This document shows, one piece after another, positions 1 to 8,442 of a stretch of 64,000 bases of DNA; the first letter of the stretch is position 1, and each line of letters starts with the position of its first letter. Origin of the DNA: Rhizobium sp. PDO1-076 (lineage in GTDB: Bacteria; Pseudomonadota; Alphaproteobacteria; Rhizobiales; Rhizobiaceae); NCBI RefSeq assembly GCF_000247475.1, contig NZ_AHZC01000222.1:1-64000 (forward strand). Direction: 5' to 3'. The translations under genes were made by a program, and so were the position numbers. Below the pieces are notes generated by a model, which was not told the DNA's origin, did not search any database, and worked only from the letters and a program-made list of their open reading frames with translations.

Positions 1-13
1 TGGAGATATTCAT
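1..13 (-). CDS. RND efflux permease, first codons only (partial at window edge)
   Basis: A minus-strand ATG at 13-11 opens a reading frame beginning M-N-I-S that runs off the window. A purine-rich GAGAGAGGG stretch lies just upstream at about 21-30 and can serve as ribosome binding site. The gene would directly follow the periplasmic adaptor on the same strand, where RND permeases normally sit, and such permeases often begin with M-N-I-S or a similar sequence. The identity rests on context and four residues, so it is an inference. Confidence 0.55.
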
Positions 14-135
14 GTCAAAACCCTCTCTCTGGGGATGAACAAGAGGCGAAAAACAGCCCGTCCTGCAGCTGGATAGCTGCAGGCGGCCATGGCGGTGGAT
101 CAGAATGGACCGGCTGCCGGGGCTGCCGGGCGAAA

Positions 136-1320
136 TCAGTTGTTGGCGACCTTGGCTTCGGCCTGCGGATCGACGACGACACCGGGGCGGATGCGCTGCA
201 GGCCGTTGACGACAATGCGGTCACCGGCGGTCAGCCCCTTTTCGACAATCCGCATGCCATCGACCGAGAGGCCAAGCACGACCTGCCGGTAGGCAACGGT
301 GTTGTTCGCATCGACGACGAAGACGAATTTCTTGTCCTGATCCGTGCCGATGGCCTTTTCGCTGATGAGAAGCTGGTTGTCGCTTTCCGGCTGACCCATG
401 CGCACACGGACAAACTGGCCAGGGATCATCCTGCCATCGGGATTGTCGAAGACGGCCCGCACGCGGATCGTGCCGCTTGCGGCATTGACCTCGTTGTCGA
501 TCAACTGCAGCTTGCCGTGGATTGGGGTGCCGTCATCGGCAAGCGTGCCGATCTCAACCGGGATCCGCTCGATGGCCGGAAGACCGTTTTCCACCGGCAA
601 GCTTGCCAGCGCCCGGCTGACGAGTTCTTCGCCCGCATCGAAGCTGGCATAGATCGGGTCGGACGACACAAGGGTCGTCAGAGGCGTGGAGGCGGAGCCT
701 TCGGCGACCAGGTTGCCGGGTGTGATTTCCAGCTTGCCGACGCGGCCGCTGATCGGCGCGCGGATGTCGGTATAGTCCAGATTGAGTTGTGCGGAGGTCA
801 GCTGTGCATTGGCCGACTGAAGGGCTGCCAGTGCCTCCTTGTGCGTGCTTTCACGCTGCGCCAGATCGCTCTGCGAAATGGTGTTGCGCGACGACAGGGT
901 CTTGCCACGCTCAAGCTCGGTCAGCGCCAGATCGACGCGTGCCTGGGCCGATGCAACCTGGCCCTCGGCCTGGGAAACCAGAGCGGCATAGGGTGCTGGA
1001 TCGATCGTGATCAGGCGGTCGCCGGCCTTGACCATGCTGCCTTCGCGAAAGTGAACGGACTGCACGGCACCGGCCACCCGCGACCGGAGTTCAACGCGGT
1101 CGACGGCTTCGAGCCGGCCGGAGAACTCCTGCCAGATGGTCACCTTGCGCGGCTCGACGGCGGTCACGGTGACCGGCACGGCAGGGGCCGCAGCAGTTGC
1201 TTCCGTGGACGCGGCATTGGCGGCGGTCGGCGGGGTGAAGTAGAACGCCGCACCTGTTACGGACGCAGCAACACTCATGCCGGCGCCCCACAGGGCCCAG
1301 CGTAGCTTCTTCGATGTCAT
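136..1320 (-). CDS. RND efflux periplasmic adaptor subunit (AcrA/MexE type)
   Basis: The 394-residue protein is a membrane fusion protein linking an inner-membrane RND pump to an outer-membrane channel. A hydrophobic N-terminal segment (about residues 8-30) anchors or exports it. No cysteine follows it, so it is not a typical lipoprotein. An alpha-helical hairpin rich in Ala, Gln and Glu covers about residues 105-180. The barrel-sandwich motif APISGRVG follows near residue 188, and the C-terminal beta domain ends in a GDRIVVNGLQRIRPG stretch typical of AcrA/MexE proteins. The start has an AAGGAG site seven bases upstream. The gene lies 53 bp after the hydrolase-like gene and just before the permease start, suggesting one operon. 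No outer-membrane factor is seen in the window. Substrates cannot be inferred. Confidence 0.93.
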   Translation of the reverse strand: MTSKKLRWALWGAGMSVAASVTGAAFYFTPPTAANAASTEATAAAPAVPVTVTAVEPRKVTIWQEFSGRLEAVDRVELRSRVAGAVQSVHFREGSMVKAGDRLITIDPAPYAALVSQAEGQVASAQARVDLALTELERGKTLSSRNTISQSDLAQRESTHKEALAALQSANAQLTSAQLNLDYTDIRAPISGRVGKLEITPGNLVAEGSASTPLTTLVSSDPIYASFDAGEELVSRALASLPVENGLPAIERIPVEIGTLADDGTPIHGKLQLIDNEVNAASGTIRVRAVFDNPDGRMIPGQFVRVRMGQPESDNQLLISEKAIGTDQDKKFVFVVDANNTVAYRQVVLGLSVDGMRIVEKGLTAGDRIVVNGLQRIRPGVVVDPQAEAKVANN

Positions 1321-1373
1321 CTTGGTCTCCTTGGCTCGAAACCGAGCCGGTGGTTCTGGTCTAAATGCTCATT

Positions 1374-2183
1374 TCAATGTTTTAAGTTTTCGACGAAACT
1401 TTTGAATTGGCTACAAAGGGGATTCAGCCAATCGCCACTTTCGTCGCTGTAGATGCCCGTCCATCCGGAGGAGGCCGGGAAACTGTGTTGTGTGACCGGC
1501 ACGCCCGCTTTTTTCAGCCGGGTCGCGTAAGCCATTGCCTCGTCACGAAGCGGATCGTTGTCGGCCGTCAGCACCAAAGCCGGCGCCAGACCGGAGAGCC
1601 GGGTGCATTGGCAAAGGGCCGCATAGGGATGGGCAAAATTGCCCACCATCGAAAGATAGCGGCCCCAGCCGTCCGACCAGCGCTGCCGCATGCCGATCCG
1701 GTCGGCCTCGCGAAACGACACCGTCGCCATCCGCGGGTCGATCATCGGCGACAACAGGATCTGCCCGCTCAATTCGCCCGGGATGAGATCGCGCGCCTTG
1801 AGCGCAACCCCCGCAGCGACATTGCCTCCTGCCTCTTCGCCCACCACCAGAAGCAGCGATTTCGCGCTTCCGTAGGTCTTGCGCCGGCTGTTGAGACAGC
1901 TCAACGCGCTGAATGCCAGTTCCAACGCCTCTGGAAAGGCATTGTGCGACGGGCTGCTGTAGTCAGCCTCGACCACCACCGCGCCGGTATCCGCCAGCGC
2001 CCGTGCCACCGGCCGCTCATCGGCCCCGGGCTCGGAGCCGAGAAACGCGCCACCGCGCAGGTAAAGCACGAGCGGCGGTGCTTTCGGCAGATCCTCACCC
2101 TGGTAAACACGCACGCTCAATGGCGATGCCGATGGCCTGTTCGAGGCGATGTTTTCCCATTGCGCTGTCATTGAAATACCCAT
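1374..2183 (-). CDS. Alpha/beta hydrolase-fold protein with degenerate catalytic residues
   Basis: The protein resembles the hormone-sensitive-lipase / acetyl-hydrolase branch of alpha/beta hydrolases, but the active site looks dead. The oxyanion motif HGGG reads RGGA (in LYLRGGAF), the nucleophile motif GDSAGGN reads GEEAGGN (Ser to Glu), and the usual YPG-x-x-H-G-F near the C-terminus reads FPASSGW, so the catalytic His position holds Gly. The acid motif is kept as TADNDPLRDE. I chose the ATG at 2183 (269 aa) because a GGAG site lies seven bases upstream; the frame stays open to a GTG at 2258 without a convincing site. It is the first gene of the minus-strand RND operon and diverges from a LysR regulator. 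A binding or scaffold role is possible; hydrolysis by the usual mechanism is unlikely. Confidence 0.8.
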   Translation of the reverse strand: MGISMTAQWENIASNRPSASPLSVRVYQGEDLPKAPPLVLYLRGGAFLGSEPGADERPVARALADTGAVVVEADYSSPSHNAFPEALELAFSALSCLNSRRKTYGSAKSLLLVVGEEAGGNVAAGVALKARDLIPGELSGQILLSPMIDPRMATVSFREADRIGMRQRWSDGWGRYLSMVGNFAHPYAALCQCTRLSGLAPALVLTADNDPLRDEAMAYATRLKKAGVPVTQHSFPASSGWTGIYSDESGDWLNPLCSQFKSFVENLKH

Positions 2184-2281
2184 GGCGGCTCTCCATAAAT
2201 GGACGACGAAGCCGACGCTTGTCTGGGAATAAATATGATTGTCCCGAATAAACTGCACAAGTCAGCGAATTGTGATTATAC

Positions 2282-2300
2282 TATTCCAAAATTAGGAATA
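2282..2300. promoter_or_regulatory. Candidate LysR-type operator between the divergent hydrolase/RND operon and lysR
   Basis: A perfect six-base inverted repeat TATTCC-N7-GGAATA lies in the divergent intergenic region. It contains the T-N11-A core typical of LysR-type operators (T at 2285, A at 2297). It ends 26 bases before the LysR start codon and about 100 bases before the hydrolase start, a position fitting autoregulation plus control of the pump operon. The role is inferred. Confidence 0.45.
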
Positions 2301-2326
2301 ATGGTGCGGCGCACAAGGAGGCTCAT

Positions 2327-3271
2327 TTGGACCAGCTATCGGCGATGCGCGTTTTCGTCAGGGTAGTCGAGACGGGCAATTTTACCCGGGCGGCAAGTAG
2401 TCTCAGCATGCCGAAGACCTCGGTGACCAATCTCATACAGAGCCTTGAGGGGCATTTGCGGACCCGCCTGCTGAACCGCACCACGAGGCGGGTGATGGTG
2501 ACGACGGAAGGTGCGCTCTACTACGAGCGCGCGACGCAGCTGCTTGGTGAACTCGAGGAGCTTGACGGCAGTTTTTCCAGCGCCCAGACCCAGCCATCCG
2601 GACGTCTTCGCGTTGAAATGGCGGGCGTTTTCGCCGATCTCGTCGTCATGCCGGCAATCTGCGATTTCTACATGCGATATCCCGATATCCGTCTGGATAT
2701 CGGCGTCGGCGACCGTCTTGTCGATTACATCGCCGAGAATGTTGACTGTGCGCTCAGGGCCGGCACGCCGACCGACCAGTCGCTGGTGGCGCGCAAGGTC
2801 GGAGAGCTGGAGACGCACACCTATGCGGCACCGTTCTACGTCGAGAAGTTCGGTATGCCGCAACATCCGAGAGAGCTTGAATCCGAGCATTTCTGCGTCG
2901 GTTACCTGAACGCCCAGTCAGGTCGCGTCATGCCGATGGACTTTGACCGGGACGGCGAGGTGCTCGAGATTTCGCCCAATTACATTGTCTCGATCAATGA
3001 CAGCCGCTCATACCTGAATGCTGCGATATCCGGTATGGGCGTGGTTCAGGTTCCGGAATTCATGGTCAAAAGCGCGGTGGAAAAGGGAGAACTTGTGCCC
3101 GTCCTGACCGAATGGCGGCGAGATCCGCTGCCGCTTTATGTCGTCTATCCGCAGACCCGGCATCTGAGCAACAAGGTGCGAGTCTTCGTCGACTGGCTCG
3201 CCAAGGAACTCCAGGCCGTCGGGCGCGAGCCGAACAGTGTCCGCGGCAAGGCGTGCTCCGTCTCTGCCTGA
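2327..3271 (+). CDS. LysR family transcriptional regulator
   Basis: The 314-residue protein has the LysR layout: an N-terminal winged helix-turn-helix (about residues 1-60, beginning DQLSAMRVFVRVVETGNF) and a C-terminal effector-binding domain (about 90-290). The start is a TTG with AAGGAG six bases upstream. It belongs to the large CrgA/DmlR-like group that begins by counting a single regulator motif, so its effector cannot be named. It diverges from the RND operon and probably controls it, binding the palindrome in the shared promoter region. Confidence 0.93.
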   Translation: MDQLSAMRVFVRVVETGNFTRAASSLSMPKTSVTNLIQSLEGHLRTRLLNRTTRRVMVTTEGALYYERATQLLGELEELDGSFSSAQTQPSGRLRVEMAGVFADLVVMPAICDFYMRYPDIRLDIGVGDRLVDYIAENVDCALRAGTPTDQSLVARKVGELETHTYAAPFYVEKFGMPQHPRELESEHFCVGYLNAQSGRVMPMDFDRDGEVLEISPNYIVSINDSRSYLNAAISGMGVVQVPEFMVKSAVEKGELVPVLTEWRRDPLPLYVVYPQTRHLSNKVRVFVDWLAKELQAVGREPNSVRGKACSVSA

Positions 3272-3307
3272 TGGCGGGCCTACCGGGCGATGCCCGTTCG
3301 CATCCGC

Positions 3308-4066
3308 TCAGGAACTGCTTTCCAGCCGGTAGCGGCTGCCGGGATAGAGAAGGCGGACGGATGTGACGATCCGATCGGCCGACCATGTGCGCCGCCGGAT
3401 CAACAGGCAGGGCTCAGAGCGCGCGATCGACAGATGTTTGCATTCCCACGGCTGCGGCAGCACCGCCTCGACGAACTGTTCGGTATGCGAGATCGGCGCG
3501 ATACGGGTGAGGTAGGCATTGGGCGTTGTCGCCCGGAAATCCTGGCCGAGATAGTCAGGCGCGACGGCCGGATTGACGAAACGATCCTCAAGCTGGATCG
3601 GCACCTCGTCCTCGTGATGCAGGATGACCGAGTGAAATGCCGATAGTCCGACCTCTATGTTCATCGCCTCGGCAAGCTCGTGGCCGCAGACTTCGGTCTG
3701 GGCAAGGATGACCTCTGCCGTATGGATCGCGCCGCGCTCGGTGATCTCGTCGGCAATGTTGCGAACACCCATGAAAGGTGCGCTGCGCTTCTTGGTGGCG
3801 ACGAAGGATCCGCGGCCTTGCACCCGTACGATTACGCCTTCGCTCGCCAGTTCCCGCAAGGCACGATTGGCCGTCATCCTGCTGACATTCAGGGTGTCGG
3901 CAATCTCGTTTTCAGACGGAACGCGATGATGGGGTGGCCATTCACCGGTTTCTATCCGCTTCTTGATATCCGCCTTCAGGCGTTCGTAGAGCGGAATGTC
4001 GCGCGCGGTCCCAGGCTGGTCGCCTGATTGGCCCGCAGCCTCGATCGTCCGGTCGCCTTCGGCCAT
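3308..4066 (-). CDS. hutC: Histidine utilization repressor HutC (GntR family)
   Basis: The 252-residue protein has a GntR winged helix (about residues 22-90, with VPSENEIADTLNVSRMTANR) followed by a UTRA effector domain in which HutC proteins bind urocanate. The ATG at 4066 is chosen because a GGGGAGAACC site precedes it; the frame remains open far upstream, but those extra residues are not GntR-like and would run into the divergent hutF. The gene sits head-to-head with hutF at the edge of a complete hut locus, which is strong context for HutC rather than another GntR/UTRA regulator. Confidence 0.93.
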   Translation of the reverse strand: MAEGDRTIEAAGQSGDQPGTARDIPLYERLKADIKKRIETGEWPPHHRVPSENEIADTLNVSRMTANRALRELASEGVIVRVQGRGSFVATKKRSAPFMGVRNIADEITERGAIHTAEVILAQTEVCGHELAEAMNIEVGLSAFHSVILHHEDEVPIQLEDRFVNPAVAPDYLGQDFRATTPNAYLTRIAPISHTEQFVEAVLPQPWECKHLSIARSEPCLLIRRRTWSADRIVTSVRLLYPGSRYRLESSS

Positions 4067-4094
4067 GCTCGGTTCTCCCCGTCGTTCCGTCATG

Positions 4095-4111
4095 TGCATA
4101 CAAAATACGCA
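4095..4111. promoter_or_regulatory. Weak candidate HutC operator in the hutC-hutF intergenic region
   Basis: An imperfect inverted repeat TGCATA-CAAAA-TACGCA (five of six positions paired) lies between the divergent hutC and hutF start codons. HutC-type repressors bind short AT-rich palindromes in such places. A second half-site-like TATACAACTTG occurs near 4177-4187. The assignment is tentative. Confidence 0.3.
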
Positions 4112-4201
4112 TCGGAAATAAAGCACAAAGTTTTTGCGGGCCACTTGCCGCATTCGAAAAACTCTGCCATCTTCCCTATACAACTTGCTAAGGGCACGCA
4201 A

Positions 4202-5572
4202 ATGACGGCGTCTCGTTCTCTCTTCTGTAAACAGATATTGCTGCCGCAGGGCTGGGTATCTGACGTCGTGTTGAGCATTGGCGACGATGGAAGCGTTGTA
4301 GCGATCGAGGCGGCTTCCGACGCTGCTTCTGATCTGGAGAGCGTCAGTGGTCCGGTTGTTCCGGCCCTGCAAAACCTGCATTCTCACGCATTTCAACGGG
4401 CTATGGCCGGTCTCGCCGAGCTGGCCGGGTCTACTGACGACAGTTTCTGGACCTGGCGCGACGCGATGTATCGGCTCGTCGGGCAAATGTCGCCGGATGA
4501 TGTCGAGATTGTTGCGACTAAGTTGTATAGTGAACTACTGAAAGGTGGTTTCGGCAGGATCGTCGAGTTCCACTATTTCCATCATGCGGCCGGGGGGCGT
4601 CGCTACGCAAACGTGGCCGAGACATCGTTGCGGATCCTGCGTGCGGCTCAAGCATCCGGCATCGGCCTGACCCATCTGCCGGTCTTCTACGCGCATGCTG
4701 GTTTCGGCGGAATGGAGCCGGGAGAGGGGCAGCGACCCTTCATTCATGATGTTGACCAGTTTCTGAGCCTGCTCGATGCGCTGAAGCCTGAATGCGATGC
4801 CGCGGGCGCCACCCTTGGCTTGGCCATTCATTCGCTGCGGGCGGCCACGCCTGATGAAATGCGCGCGGTCCTTTCGGCCGAAAAGACCGGTGGCCCGATC
4901 CATATTCATGTCGCCGAACAGGAACGGGAAGTCGAGGACTGCCTGGCCTGGAGTGGCCGTCGGCCGGTTGAGTACCTGCTGGATGAAATGCCGGTGGACG
5001 AGCGCTGGTGCGCCATTCATGCCACGCATATGACACCGGATGAAACGGCGCGGCTGGCGCGTTCCGGTGCAGTTGCTGGCCTTTGCCCGGCGACTGAGGC
5101 CAATCTCGGCGACGGAATCTTCCCGGCAACCGATTATGTCGGCCATGGCGGAGCGTTCGGTATCGGTACCGACAGCCATGTTGCAACGACGGTTGCCGAA
5201 GAACTGCGCCTGCTCGAATATGGCCAAAGGCTGCGCGACCGCCGCCGCAACCGTCTGGCCAGCGGCCCAGGTGCATCCGTCGGCCGAACCCTGTTCGATG
5301 CTGCCTTGAGCGGTGGCGCACAGGCCGCCGGAATGCGGACCAGCGGCATCCGCGTCGGTGCCCGCGCCGATCTTGTGGTTCTCAACGGCGACAATCCGTT
5401 CATCGGCACGGCATCTGGCGATCAGGCTCTGGATCGCTGGCTGTTTGCCACCGGCAATGACGCCGTGCGCGATGTGATGGTGGGCGGCCGGTGGGTGGTT
5501 CGCGACGGTCGACATCACAACGAGGAAACGATTGATCGCGATTTCCGCGAGGTGCTTCTGCGGCTCGCTTAG
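4202..5572 (+). CDS. hutF: Formimidoylglutamate deiminase HutF
   Basis: This 456-residue amidohydrolase converts N-formimino-L-glutamate to N-formyl-L-glutamate plus ammonia. The metal site is visible: NLHSHAFQ near residue 60, HVAEQ near 236, IHATHMT near 271 and GTDSHVAT near 322. The ATG at 4202 lies just after an AAGGGCACG stretch; upstream in-frame codons fall inside the divergent regulator's promoter and lack family sequence. Its presence with hutG shows that the organism uses the five-step route rather than direct formiminoglutamase. It is the first plus-strand gene of the hut cluster, with hutX 47 bases downstream. Confidence 0.95.
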   Translation: MTASRSLFCKQILLPQGWVSDVVLSIGDDGSVVAIEAASDAASDLESVSGPVVPALQNLHSHAFQRAMAGLAELAGSTDDSFWTWRDAMYRLVGQMSPDDVEIVATKLYSELLKGGFGRIVEFHYFHHAAGGRRYANVAETSLRILRAAQASGIGLTHLPVFYAHAGFGGMEPGEGQRPFIHDVDQFLSLLDALKPECDAAGATLGLAIHSLRAATPDEMRAVLSAEKTGGPIHIHVAEQEREVEDCLAWSGRRPVEYLLDEMPVDERWCAIHATHMTPDETARLARSGAVAGLCPATEANLGDGIFPATDYVGHGGAFGIGTDSHVATTVAEELRLLEYGQRLRDRRRNRLASGPGASVGRTLFDAALSGGAQAAGMRTSGIRVGARADLVVLNGDNPFIGTASGDQALDRWLFATGNDAVRDVMVGGRWVVRDGRHHNEETIDRDFREVLLRLA

Positions 5573-5619
5573 TCTTGGAGCCGAATTTCATTCGTCAGCA
5601 AATTAAAAAGGGGAATTCC

Positions 5620-6657
5620 ATGCTGAAGACCAAACTGAAATATACACTGCTTGCCACCGCCTTGATGCTTGGCGGTTCCGCCATGAGCGCCAATGCGGCA
5701 TCCTATTGCGCCGACGGCAAGACCGTCACCTTTGCCGGCATCGACTGGGAAAGCGGCGCCCTGATCACGGAAGTGATGAAGACGATCCTGTCGAAAGGTT
5801 ATGATTGCAAGGTGGATTCGATCCCCGGCAATTCGGTGACCCTGGAGCAGGCAACCGCCAACAATGACGTGCAGATCTTTGCCGAGGAATGGATCGGCCG
5901 TTCCGACGTCTGGAACAATGCCGCAGCCGCCGGTCAGGTGACGTCGGTCGGCAAGACCTTCGTCGGCGCAGCCGAAGGCTGGTTCGTGCCCGAATATCTC
6001 GTCAAGGGCGACGAAGCCCGCGGCATCAAGGCCGCAGCTCCGGACCTGAAGAGCGTTTCGCAGCTTTCCGATCCCAAGTTCGTCGAACTGTTCAAGGATC
6101 CGGAAGAGCCGTCCAAGGGCCGCTTCCTCAATTGCCCGTCCGGCTGGACCTGCGAAGGCGTCAACACTGCCAAGCTCGAGGCCTACAAGCTGACGGACAC
6201 CTATGTGAATTTCCGTCCCGGCACAGGCACGGCGTTGGATGCGGCGATCAGCTCGGCCTATCTGCAGGGCGAGCCGGTGCTCTTCTACTACTGGAGCCCG
6301 ACGGCCGTGATGGGCAAGTTTAAGCTGGTCCAGCTCGAAGAGCCGGCCTACGATGAGGCTTGCTGGAAGGAACTCACAAGCGCCACCGGCAAGCGTGAAG
6401 CCGGCTGCGCCTTCCCGGCGGTCGAGGTCGCCTATGGGGTCAACAGCACGTTTGCCAAGGAAGCGCCGGAGATCATCGAAATTCTCGGCAAGGCAACCTT
6501 CCCGCTGGACGATGTCAATGCCAGCCTCGCCTACATGGTCGACCAGAAGGCTGATGCTGTGGCTGCCGCAAACGAGTTCCTGAAGACCAAGGGCGACGTC
6601 TGGGGCGCATGGGTGTCCGCCGATGCCAAGGCCAAGATCGAGGCCTCGCTGAAATAA
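5620..6657 (+). CDS. hutX: Histidine ABC transporter substrate-binding protein HutX
   Basis: The 345-residue periplasmic protein belongs to the OpuAC / glycine-betaine-type binding proteins. A signal peptide spans about residues 1-26, ending SANAA. The mature domain starts with the conserved VTFAGIDWESGALITEV stretch of this family. An AAAAAGGGG site precedes the ATG at 5620. With the downstream permease and ATPase it forms the HutXWV histidine importer described in Sinorhizobium. Histidine as substrate is inferred from its place between hutF and the other hut enzymes. Confidence 0.92.
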   Translation: MLKTKLKYTLLATALMLGGSAMSANAASYCADGKTVTFAGIDWESGALITEVMKTILSKGYDCKVDSIPGNSVTLEQATANNDVQIFAEEWIGRSDVWNNAAAAGQVTSVGKTFVGAAEGWFVPEYLVKGDEARGIKAAAPDLKSVSQLSDPKFVELFKDPEEPSKGRFLNCPSGWTCEGVNTAKLEAYKLTDTYVNFRPGTGTALDAAISSAYLQGEPVLFYYWSPTAVMGKFKLVQLEEPAYDEACWKELTSATGKREAGCAFPAVEVAYGVNSTFAKEAPEIIEILGKATFPLDDVNASLAYMVDQKADAVAAANEFLKTKGDVWGAWVSADAKAKIEASLK

Positions 6658-6761
6658 GCCGCATCAGGCCGCGCGTTCAGGCGCGCGGCCACATTCATGC
6701 GTGTCAGTGCCGAGAGTTTCGGCGCGGCGAGGGCGGGTTTGCCACTTCAAGGACTTGAGCC

Positions 6762-7619
6762 ATGTTTCCCGAAAGCTTGCATATCTCCATCCGCGGACCG
6801 ATCAACGACGCGGTTCAGGCGCTGGTGGTCAATTACGGCTTTGTCTTCAAGGCCATTTCGCAGACCATTCTGCAGGCCATTCTGTTCATCGAATGGATCG
6901 TGCGCGGCCTACCATGGTGGCTGATGATTATCGCCTTCATGGCACTGACATGGCAGGCGACGCGCAAGCCCCTGCTGGTCGCTACCGTCGCGGTCCTGCT
7001 CTTTGCCATTGGTGCGCTCGGCCTCTGGGACCTCGCCATGCAGACGCTGGCGCTGATGCTGATGGCGACGCTGATTTCGGTTGCGATCGGTGTGCCGGTC
7101 GGCATCTGGCTGGCCAAGAGCCGCCTGATGCGCAGCATCACGCTGCCAGTTCTCGATGTCATGCAGACAATGCCAAGCTTCGTCTATCTTATTCCCGCGA
7201 TCATGCTGTTCGGCCTCGGCAAGGTGCCGGCGGTTCTGGCCACGATCGTCTATGCCGTCCCGCCGCTGATCCGCCTGACCGATCTCGGCATTCGCCAGGT
7301 CGACAGCGAGGTTGTCGAGGCGGCAACCGCTTTTGGCGGCAGCCCGCGTCAGATCCTGTTCGGGGTCGAGCTTCCACTGGCCACGCCAACGATCATGGCC
7401 GGCCTCAACCAGACGATCATGATGGCGCTTTCCATGGTCGTGGTCGCCTCGATGATCGGCGCCCGTGGTCTCGGCGAGCAGGTCTTGAACGGCATCCAGA
7501 CGCTCGACGTCGGCAAGGGGCTTGAGGCCGGTCTCGGCATCGTCATCCTTGCCATCGTGCTCGATCGTATCACCCAGGGCTTCGGCCGCTCGAGCCAGGA
7601 GGATGGCCAGAATGGCTGA
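6762..7619 (+). CDS. hutW: Histidine ABC transporter permease HutW
   Basis: The 285-residue integral membrane protein is related to the ProW/OpuAB permeases, with about six hydrophobic segments. The binding-protein-dependent transport EAA loop is recognisable as VVEAATAFGGSPRQILFGVE near residues 185-204. An AAGGA site lies upstream of the ATG. Its last codons overlap the start of hutV by eight bases (ATGGCTGA), implying translational coupling of permease and ATPase. Confidence 0.93.
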   Translation: MFPESLHISIRGPINDAVQALVVNYGFVFKAISQTILQAILFIEWIVRGLPWWLMIIAFMALTWQATRKPLLVATVAVLLFAIGALGLWDLAMQTLALMLMATLISVAIGVPVGIWLAKSRLMRSITLPVLDVMQTMPSFVYLIPAIMLFGLGKVPAVLATIVYAVPPLIRLTDLGIRQVDSEVVEAATAFGGSPRQILFGVELPLATPTIMAGLNQTIMMALSMVVVASMIGARGLGEQVLNGIQTLDVGKGLEAGLGIVILAIVLDRITQGFGRSSQEDGQNG

Positions 7620-8442
7620 GATTGAAATCCGCAACGTCTTCAAGATCTTCGGCCGCAATTCGCAGGAAGCGTTGGTCATGGCGCGCGGCGGAGCCGAGAA
7701 GGGTGAAATTCTCGAGCGCACCGGGTGCAGCGTCGGTCTGAACGACATCAGCCTGAAGATCGGCGCATCGCGGATCTTCGTCATCATGGGCCTGTCCGGA
7801 TCGGGCAAATCCACGCTGGTCCGCCATATCAACCGACTGATAGAGCCGACCAGTGGCCAGATCCTGGTCGATGGCGGGAACGTGCTGGACCTCAATGCAA
7901 AGGACCTGCGCGAATTCCGCACCCGCCGGGTCAGCATGGTATTCCAGAGCTTTGGCCTGATGCCGCATCGGACCGTGATGCAGAACGTTGTCTATGGCCA
8001 GCGGGTGCGCGGGCTGAGCAAGGCCGAGGCCTATCCGATCGGGATGAAATGGATCGAGACGGTCGGACTGCTCGGCTACGAGAACAAGTATCCGCATCAG
8101 CTCTCCGGCGGCATGAAGCAGCGTGTCGGTCTGGCACGTGCGCTGGCGGCCGACACTGATGTGATCCTGATGGACGAGGCCTTTTCGGCGCTCGATCCGC
8201 TGATCCGCAGCGACATGCAGGACCAGTTGCTGCAGCTGGAAAAGAACCTGTCGAAGACGATCGTCTTCATCACCCACGATCTCGATGAGGCGCTGCGTAT
8301 CGGGGCCGAGATCGCAATCCTCAAGGACGGCCGCCTGGTCCAGGTCGGCACGCCGAGCCAGATCCTCAACACGCCGGCGGACGACTATGTCGCCCGCTTT
8401 GTCCAGCGCCGTGCCGGCGCGGAGGCGGCGCATCATGGCTGA
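7612..8442 (+). CDS. hutV: Histidine ABC transporter ATP-binding protein HutV
   Basis: This 276-residue ABC ATPase has Walker A GLSGSGKS near residue 60, signature LSGGMKQR near 163 and Walker B VILMDEAF near 183. It lacks the C-terminal CBS domains found in some ProV relatives, fitting the short HutV form. The ATG at 7612 is inside the end of hutW (eight-base overlap), and its own stop overlaps the next gene by the same eight bases, ATGGCTGA. Confidence 0.93.
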   Translation: MAEIEIRNVFKIFGRNSQEALVMARGGAEKGEILERTGCSVGLNDISLKIGASRIFVIMGLSGSGKSTLVRHINRLIEPTSGQILVDGGNVLDLNAKDLREFRTRRVSMVFQSFGLMPHRTVMQNVVYGQRVRGLSKAEAYPIGMKWIETVGLLGYENKYPHQLSGGMKQRVGLARALAADTDVILMDEAFSALDPLIRSDMQDQLLQLEKNLSKTIVFITHDLDEALRIGAEIAILKDGRLVQVGTPSQILNTPADDYVARFVQRRAGAEAAHHG

